A DNA stretch of 64,000 nt from UBA6055 sp965214085 (lineage in GTDB: Bacteria > Chloroflexota > Anaerolineae > Aggregatilineales > Phototrophicaceae). A program made the position numbers and the translations under genes. The stretch spans positions 3,906,001 through 3,970,000 of the forward strand of contig OZ243937.1 in the NCBI GenBank assembly GCA_965214085.1. The letters run 5' to 3'. Below are positions 61,570 to 64,000 of this stretch, piece by piece (position 1 is the first letter of the stretch; the number at the start of each line of letters is the position of its first letter). The notes under the pieces were generated by a model. That model ran no database searches and was not told the origin of the DNA. It saw only the letters and a program-made list of their open reading frames with translations.

Positions 61570-63216
61570 CTACTCTACTATAACGCTGCCCAGCAGAACG
61601 CTCTGGTCCCGCCAGGCTTGTCCTTGCCTATCCGCCGCCGGGACGCGCGCGAGATCGCCGGCGCGATACAAGCCGGTGTACACTGCGTAGCGACCTGGCG
61701 CCAGATCTTCCGGCAGCGGTACGAGCCAGGTTTCGCTTTCGGCCAAGCCCGGGTACCACAGGCGCGTCGGCAAGCGCGGGCCCAGCGGCTGCTGATCATA
61801 GCCCCACCACGCGCCCGTCTCTGAATGAACAAAATGCAGGAATTGCACGTGATCCTCCAAGCTATCCGCATCGCTGCGCCAGGCGAAGCGCAGGGGCAGC
61901 GTTTCACCGGCTTTCGCGCGTTCCGGCCATTCCAGCTCTTCAAGCGTAATTCCGTTGTCAAAGAAGGCGAGCACGGACGGCGACGCAGCCGGCGCAGCGC
62001 CCGGCAGCGCCAACTCGCCCAGGACAACCTGCCAATCATCCAGAAGCTGCAAGTCGCTGCGGTCGACCTTCATGCGCGCGTATTCGCCCTCTTTCCAGCG
62101 CCAAAGCGTCAGCACCACCCAAAGAGCCCGATTAGACGGCGCTTGCGGCGGGATTGTCACCTGCATGCGCTGTCGATACAGCGGCGTATAGTCGGGACCG
62201 AATAGCCAGAAACCGTGTTGTCGGTCGGCCCATTCATCGCGGCTGGCGATTGATTCGCCGCTGACTTGATCCACCAGATGAATGGAAACACCCAGCCCCA
62301 TGAAGTCGGCTTGGCGCGCCCCCAGGTAGAGCCGCGCTGTAGTCGCCTCTGCGCTAGGCTGAATGTGGAAGCCGCGCAGGTGGATGCCGGATCTGAAAGC
62401 CACTGACGCCGGCTGCGCCAAGAATCGGATTTCGAGCCGCGGCGCCAGGGAATTGAGGAAGATTGCGAGAATCGCCAGCGCAGGCAGCGCATACAAGAGG
62501 CGCCGAACTTTGCTCGTCGCCCTGGGCAGCGCATCCGAAAATTGTCCCAGCAAGGCAACCAGGGTGAGCCAGATGCCCAGAAACTCCAATGACTCTTCCA
62601 GAAAGTAGAATTCCAGGCAGCCCTCAAAGCGCAATGGACCCAGTCCGTCACAGGGAATCGGCAGCGCATTGACCAGCATCGCGCCCGCTACGCTTATGGC
62701 CAGGCCCGCTAACAAGCTGCCATGCCATAACCAGTTGCTACGCGCTGAACGCCAAGCCACAACCAGGGTCGCCGCGACTACGGCAGCGCCCAGGGCAATA
62801 TAGCGAACTTCCCACTCCGGGATGGCTTCGTGAAGCGCCAGATATTCATCGACCGCCAGAAACAGGAAGACCAGCCCAATCCCGACCCAGTACCAGCGCA
62901 AGAGAGACGCTTCTGTTTTAGCAGACCATGACGCGAGCAGCGCGACGCCGCCAACCGCCGCCAGCTGCACGGCGGCAAAAGTTGCCGGAATGTTCCATTC
63001 TTCGTGGAAATTCCACAGCCAGCTCTCAAATTTGGTCGCCGGCTGGATCTGCGCGGCCAGCAGAATGACGAGAATCTGCGCCGCCAGCATGCCCCCGGCC
63101 AAGCGCTTGGCGTCGTTAGACAGATGGGGAACCAGCCGCCAGTAGGCAGCCGTGCAAACCGGCGCATAAAGCAAAAGCACGAGCAGGCGGATCAATGAGT
63201 CTGTTGAAAGCAGCAA
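61570..63216 (-). CDS. Membrane protein of unknown family, tandem paralogue 4
   Basis: A 548-residue copy: EEWNIPATFAAVQL (72-85), AVDEYLALHEAIP (121-133), CDGLGPLRFEGC (189-200), EESLEFLGIWL (207-217), then a periplasmic or outer domain with VSIHLVDQVSGESIAS and PLRFAWRSDADSLEDHVQFL...PTRLWYPGLAESETWLVPLPEDLAPGRY. N- and C-terminal parts are close to copy 3 in long blocks. No similarity to exosortase, ceramidase or glycosyltransferase cores is apparent to me. Confidence 0.78.
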   Translation of the reverse strand: MLLSTDSLIRLLVLLLYAPVCTAAYWRLVPHLSNDAKRLAGGMLAAQILVILLAAQIQPATKFESWLWNFHEEWNIPATFAAVQLAAVGGVALLASWSAKTEASLLRWYWVGIGLVFLFLAVDEYLALHEAIPEWEVRYIALGAAVVAATLVVAWRSARSNWLWHGSLLAGLAISVAGAMLVNALPIPCDGLGPLRFEGCLEFYFLEESLEFLGIWLTLVALLGQFSDALPRATSKVRRLLYALPALAILAIFLNSLAPRLEIRFLAQPASVAFRSGIHLRGFHIQPSAEATTARLYLGARQADFMGLGVSIHLVDQVSGESIASRDEWADRQHGFWLFGPDYTPLYRQRMQVTIPPQAPSNRALWVVLTLWRWKEGEYARMKVDRSDLQLLDDWQVVLGELALPGAAPAASPSVLAFFDNGITLEELEWPERAKAGETLPLRFAWRSDADSLEDHVQFLHFVHSETGAWWGYDQQPLGPRLPTRLWYPGLAESETWLVPLPEDLAPGRYAVYTGLYRAGDLARVPAADRQGQAWRDQSVLLGSVIVE

Positions 63217-63279
63217 TTCACGGCTCGCAATCCGCTTGCCGCCACGCCGAGGAACTGCGTCCGTGTGGCGGATGACAAG

Positions 63280-64000
63280 CTATCGGTTCGCTAGCGACAC
63301 GGTTCCCAGCAGCACACGCGCGTCGCGCCAGGGTTGGCCATCGGCGTCCGCCACTGGTATCCGTTCCATATCGCGCGCTCGATACAGCCCGGTGTAAACT
63401 TGGTATCGTCCCGGCGCGAGATCTTCCGGCAGCGGCACTTGCCAGGCCTCGCTGTCGGCAAGCCCACTGTACCATAAACGGGTGGGGAGGCGCTGTCCCA
63501 AGGGCAACTGGTCATACACGCGCCATTCGCCTGACTCTTCGTGCCCTAGATGAAGAAACTGAACGTGATCTTCCAGGACGCCTTCATGGCTGTACCAGTC
63601 AAAATGCAGTGTCAACGTATCGCCAGCAATTGCTTCCGCTGGCAAATCAGCGCCTGCCAGAACAATCCCATTGTCAAATTGGGACAAGGCTGTTGGCGAG
63701 GCCGCCGCCAGCGTATCGCGACGCGCCAGCTCGCCAAGTACGATTTGCGTGTCATTCAGCGATCTGAGGTCGCTGGTGACGATCTTCTGTCCGACAAACT
63801 CGCCGTCTAACTCGCGCCAAAGTGTCACCAGCACCCACATCGCTTGGTTAGTTGGAATCTCCGATGAATAGTCGATGCGGGTCCACTGTCGATATACGGG
63901 CACAAATCCCGGCGCAAAATGGAATTCCAAATGACGGTTGGCGTAGCTATTTTTGCTTGCAAGCGGTTGGCCGCTAACCTGGTCGACAAGACTGATGGTG
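63280..64000 (-). CDS. Membrane protein of unknown family, tandem paralogue 5 (C-terminal part)
   Basis: Reading continues past the right edge: the bases to 64000 still code SLVDQVSGQPLASKNSYANR, matching copy 4. The visible part is the soluble C-terminal half: IDYSSEIPTNQAMWVLVTLWR, LTLHFDWYSHEGVLEDHVQF and PTRLWYSGLADSEAWQVPLP. It lacks nothing visible but its membrane part is outside the window, so the tandem array goes on. Confidence 0.82.
   Translation of the reverse strand, partial: TISLVDQVSGQPLASKNSYANRHLEFHFAPGFVPVYRQWTRIDYSSEIPTNQAMWVLVTLWRELDGEFVGQKIVTSDLRSLNDTQIVLGELARRDTLAAASPTALSQFDNGIVLAGADLPAEAIAGDTLTLHFDWYSHEGVLEDHVQFLHLGHEESGEWRVYDQLPLGQRLPTRLWYSGLADSEAWQVPLPEDLAPGRYQVYTGLYRARDMERIPVADADGQPWRDARVLLGTVSLANR

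Noticed and set aside
1..64000. tRNA or rRNA genes
   Set aside because: Reading the gaps between genes on both strands I saw no cloverleaf or rRNA-like sequence; the gaps hold repeats or short leaders. A tRNAscan and Rfam search would settle it.

Overview
This 64 kb window comes from a GC-rich (by eye about 60 %) bacterial chromosome. Three peptide-type (family 5) ABC importers, an Ldh2-type dehydrogenase, tandem DUF4438 proteins, acetamidase, sugar-phosphate isomerase-like and Gfo/Idh/MocA genes, a sulfatase, a spondin-domain protein and many GTAGGGGCGAC...GTCGCCCCTAC hairpin repeats suggest an uncultured heterotrophic Chloroflexota-like organism. That placement is inference from gene content; there is no rRNA or marker gene here.

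Layout. 1-3.4 kb: end of a peptide-type importer operon (DppC-like end, a fused double ATPase, a DppB-like permease). 3.4-8.8 kb: a VapBC-type toxin-antitoxin pair, a miniature transposable element, and two half-ABC exporters that form a heterodimer with one degenerate ATP site, with two small genes between them. 9.8-21.2 kb: a same-strand catabolic run (two DUF4438 proteins, methylmalonyl-CoA-epimerase-like VOC protein, Ldh2 dehydrogenase, a short aminotransferase homologue without the PLP lysine overlapping a complete aminotransferase, a solute-binding protein plus two permeases, an SDR and an acetamidase/formamidase). 21.2-29.3 kb: a secreted protein with about 12 fibronectin-III domains, a lysine-rich coiled-coil protein, LLM oxidoreductase, GNAT, a truncated ABC ATPase, a thioesterase and MsrB. 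29.5-37.3 kb: a large N6-adenine methylase with a possible N-terminal nuclease, DinB-like and sialidase-like genes, an AT-rich DUF262/DUF1524 gene and a DNA methyltransferase. 37.4-42.8 kb: a spondin-domain protein split by a 7-residue Met/Asp repeat, a Gfo/Idh/MocA oxidoreductase, a zinc deacylase and another solute-binding protein. 42.9-46.1 kb: three tandem small paralogues and an HNH nuclease lying between that binding protein and its two permeases. 46-56 kb: SDR, homocysteine-methyltransferase-like protein, N4-type methyltransferase, LarA-like protein, two sugar-phosphate isomerase-like proteins, a sulfatase broken by an IS481-type element, and a zinc alcohol dehydrogenase. 56.1 kb to the end: five tandem paralogues of a membrane protein family I cannot name, plus the relic of a sixth.

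How it fits together. The catabolic run and importers point to uptake and breakdown of peptides or other small amides; only one ATPase gene (the fused one) is visible for three permease sets. The window is rich in small repeats: a MITE family with CAGGGCAATCGCATC ends and 10-bp target duplications, a ~170-bp palindromic family, a G/C-run REP family (one copy translated in frame inside the fused ATPase), and a 14-nt module that interrupts hairpin loops of two unrelated families.

Most worth following up: the tandem membrane-protein family at the right end, the three-small-protein/HNH unit inside an ABC operon, the lysine-less aminotransferase partner, the repeat-interrupted spondin domain and the mobile hairpin-loop module.
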